Below are positions 31,013-33,133 of a stretch of 33,133 bases of DNA, piece after piece. Within the stretch, counting starts at the first letter, position 1. Each line of letters begins with the position of its first letter. Source of the DNA: Desulfobacteraceae bacterium (GTDB lineage: Bacteria > Desulfobacterota > Desulfobacteria > Desulfobacterales > Desulfosarcinaceae); contig JAAERL010000187.1 of NCBI GenBank assembly GCA_024230435.1, positions 1 to 33,133 of the forward strand, read 5' to 3'. The notes under the pieces were generated by a model that was given only the letters and a program-made list of their open reading frames with translations, did no database searches and was not told the DNA's origin. A program made the translations under genes and the position numbers.

Positions 31013-33133
31013 ATGACGACCACGATCCGTCCTATCACCTACACCATCGATCTTACACCGGACCTTGAACGTTTCCAATTCAAGGGCCGCGTTCTGATAC
31101 ACCTCAAAGCGGATAGCCCAACAGATACACTGGCGTTAAATGTCCTGGAACTAGCGGTTTGGAATTGCCGGTTCATTCAACACGAAGGCAAAAACGAGGG
31201 GCAATTATGTGCTTTTACACAAACTCCCGACCGTCAAAGCCTGACCATCGAATTGCCGGAAAAAATCACTGGGGAATTCAAAATTTCAATTGATTACGAG
31301 GGAATCATCAACGACACCATGGCGGGATTCTACCGCAGCGGATTCAAAAAAAACGGCCAAACCCGCTATCTTGCAGTCACCCAGTTCCAGGAAAGTTCGG
31401 CCCGGCAAGCCTTTCCCTGCATGGATCACCCAATGCACAAAGCCGTTTTCAACCTGAGCATGACCGTGCCGAGCCACCTTGAAGTTATCGCCAACACCAA
31501 TCCTGTAAACGAAAAACCGGTAGACGGCGGAAAAAAACGAATCACCTTCGCCCCAACCCCGATCATGTCCACTTACCTGGTTTTTTTCGGTTTAGGCGAA
31601 TTTGAAAAAACCACGGATACACAAGATAGCCGTGTAAGGGTAATTCATTTGCCCGGACTGGCACGCACAACCGGCCTGGGGCTGGATTTTGGCCGCAAGG
31701 CGCTTGAGTATTGCGAATCCTACTACGGCATCGCCTACCCGCTGCCGAAAATGGACCTTATCGCCGTACCCGATTTTGCATTCGGCGCCATGGAAAATTG
31801 GGGAGCCATCACTTTCAGGGAAAACCTGCTGCTAAGGTATCCGGGCGTAACATCCATGGCAGCCGCTCAGCGCATCTGTGAAATCATCGCCCACGAAATC
31901 GCCCACCAATGGTTCGGAAACCTGGTTACCCCCTCGGATTGGAAATACCTTTGGCTAAATGAAAGTTTCGCCACCTATTTCGGATATGGCGTAGTGGATC
32001 ATTACTACCCCCAATGGCAAGTCTGGGACCAGTTTCTCAACGCGGAAACCGCGTTTGCCTTGACCCGCGACGGGCTTGAAAACACCTTTTCAATAGAAAT
32101 TCCCGGCGATGAACACATCGCTATAAATGCGGCAACCGCCCCTATCATTTATAATAAGGGCGGCAGCATTTTGCGCATGATAGAAGGCTATATCGGAAGC
32201 GATCTTTACCAAAAGGGCGTTCGAACCTACCTGCAACAACACCAGTATGGCTGCGCACAAAGCCGCCATCTTTGGCAGGCATTTGAAAGCGCATCAAATC
32301 AGCCCGTCACAACCATGATGAAAAGCTGGATCAATCAGCCAGGATATCCGGTAGTTAAGGTCCAACGAAAAGGCAACAAACTGCATCTTAGCCAGAAACG
32401 CTTCACCTATATGAACGGCGATTATGATCAAACCTGGCAGCTTCCCATTACCCTGAGCACCTGGAACCGCAAAGGCCAAAAACAGTGTGAAACCCGCTTG
32501 ATGAACAACGGCTCGCTCATACTCGATCTTGCCCCGGACGCAACCGCTTACAAATTCAATACCGGTCAAACCGGTTTCTACCGCGTCAATTATGAAGATA
32601 ATAACAATCTCGAAATCCTGGGTGAATTCATTTCATCTGAAAAATTGTCCGCTGGAGACCGTTGGGGAATTCAAAACGACCTATATGCCCTTGTCCGCCA
32701 ATGCGGGCTTTGCCTGAACACATACCTGGATTATTTATCCCACTATAGTAATGAATGCAGCTATCTGCCCATAACCGGCATCATCGGAAATCTTTCCCAA
32801 ATCACCCGGCTGGCTGCCGGATCATTTCATGCAAAATCACTCAAAACCGAATCACTTAAAGAAAGGGTAGCCGGATTGGCACGCAAATTAGCCGATAGTG
32901 TGTTGGATAAAATCGGCCATGCGCCTGCTGAAAACGAACCCCAAACCACAACCCTGATGCGCGAGCAAGTGCTTTGGCAAGCGGTTCAATGGGGATCAGA
33001 CAAAGCCTTATCATTTGCCAGAGACGAGTTTGATAAAATGACGGCAGGCCATGACGTGCATCCCGACATTGCCAAAGCGGCCCTGCAATCCGGCGCATTT
33101 TCCGGCGGCCCTGAGGAATTGGAATGGCTCAAA
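31013..33133 (+). CDS. M1-family zinc aminopeptidase (partial, 3' end outside window)
   Basis: 707 codons open to the right edge. A zinc aminopeptidase trimming N-terminal residues from peptides. The substrate-anchoring GAMEN motif is at residues 258-262. The zinc site is H294-E295-xx-H298 in HEIAHQWFGN, with E317 in LNESF, the exact HEXXH-X18-E spacing of the family. The N-terminal beta domain (1-190) and the start of the C-terminal helical domain (from about 520) are also visible. The architecture resembles the eukaryotic puromycin-sensitive/ERAP-like M1 enzymes more than E. coli PepN. No signal peptide, so it is likely cytoplasmic. ATG 31013 follows CCAGGAGA. Confidence 0.93.
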   Translation, partial: MTTTIRPITYTIDLTPDLERFQFKGRVLIHLKADSPTDTLALNVLELAVWNCRFIQHEGKNEGQLCAFTQTPDRQSLTIELPEKITGEFKISIDYEGIINDTMAGFYRSGFKKNGQTRYLAVTQFQESSARQAFPCMDHPMHKAVFNLSMTVPSHLEVIANTNPVNEKPVDGGKKRITFAPTPIMSTYLVFFGLGEFEKTTDTQDSRVRVIHLPGLARTTGLGLDFGRKALEYCESYYGIAYPLPKMDLIAVPDFAFGAMENWGAITFRENLLLRYPGVTSMAAAQRICEIIAHEIAHQWFGNLVTPSDWKYLWLNESFATYFGYGVVDHYYPQWQVWDQFLNAETAFALTRDGLENTFSIEIPGDEHIAINAATAPIIYNKGGSILRMIEGYIGSDLYQKGVRTYLQQHQYGCAQSRHLWQAFESASNQPVTTMMKSWINQPGYPVVKVQRKGNKLHLSQKRFTYMNGDYDQTWQLPITLSTWNRKGQKQCETRLMNNGSLILDLAPDATAYKFNTGQTGFYRVNYEDNNNLEILGEFISSEKLSAGDRWGIQNDLYALVRQCGLCLNTYLDYLSHYSNECSYLPITGIIGNLSQITRLAAGSFHAKSLKTESLKERVAGLARKLADSVLDKIGHAPAENEPQTTTLMREQVLWQAVQWGSDKALSFARDEFDKMTAGHDVHPDIAKAALQSGAFSGGPEELEWLK

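Overview
The window reads as chromosomal DNA of a Gram-negative anaerobe, most likely a member of the Desulfobacterota (deltaproteobacterial sulfate-reducer relatives). This is inferred from a small tetraheme c3-type cytochrome, a NapC/NrfH-type quinol cytochrome paired with an octaheme HAO-family cytochrome, a DUF4388 protein carrying a DUF1566 domain, and an outer-membrane lipid-homeostasis operon. Base composition looks moderate (mid-40s % G+C by eye). Most genes are housekeeping or respiratory. The accessory signal lies mainly in long intergenic gaps filled with small palindromic repeats.

Layout. Positions 1-131 hold the last 35 codons of a TnpB-type IS200/IS605 protein and a hairpin. Positions 228-3537 are a ydbH-ynbE-ydbL operon (AsmA-like inner-membrane/periplasm protein, outer-membrane lipoprotein, DUF1318 periplasmic protein). 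HU (3678-3947, minus) diverges from a B12-domain-like protein that overlaps an EamA transporter. A block of minus-strand genes follows: a His-rich secreted protein, a DUF2062 membrane protein and a PiT-PhoU phosphate transporter. A repeat-rich gap of about 1.5 kb precedes a P5C dehydrogenase (pruA). Next come an exported unknown protein (minus), a decayed minus-strand gene, a DHH-like/CPBP membrane fusion and a large DUF4388-TM-repeat-DUF1566 protein. After these are a c3 cytochrome, a TetR regulator (minus), the coupled cysE-cysK pair (minus), a NapC/NrfH-HAO cytochrome pair, the potassium transporter pair ktrB-ktrA, an ABC-F ATPase, a coiled-coil membrane-anchored unknown (minus), and the 5' part of an M1 aminopeptidase that runs off the window.

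The most unusual feature is a dispersed palindromic repeat family, called R1 here. It occurs at least eight times in 33 kb. Full copies are about 155 bp and short copies about 50-90 bp. Six loci lie 16-50 bases upstream of the start codons of unrelated genes. At one of them a perfect consensus sigma-70 promoter sits upstream of the repeat, so the repeat should be transcribed as 5' leader. A second hairpin repeat family (R2, 85 bp, two copies) and a long inverted repeat (R3) lie in the same gaps.

The genes with clear joint function are: YdbH/YnbE/YdbL (lipid transport between membranes), CysE/CysK (cysteine from serine), the NrfH-like/HAO-like cytochromes (probable quinol-linked periplasmic reduction of a nitrogen compound), and KtrB/KtrA (potassium uptake). 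All assignments are from reading motifs by eye; no database search was run.
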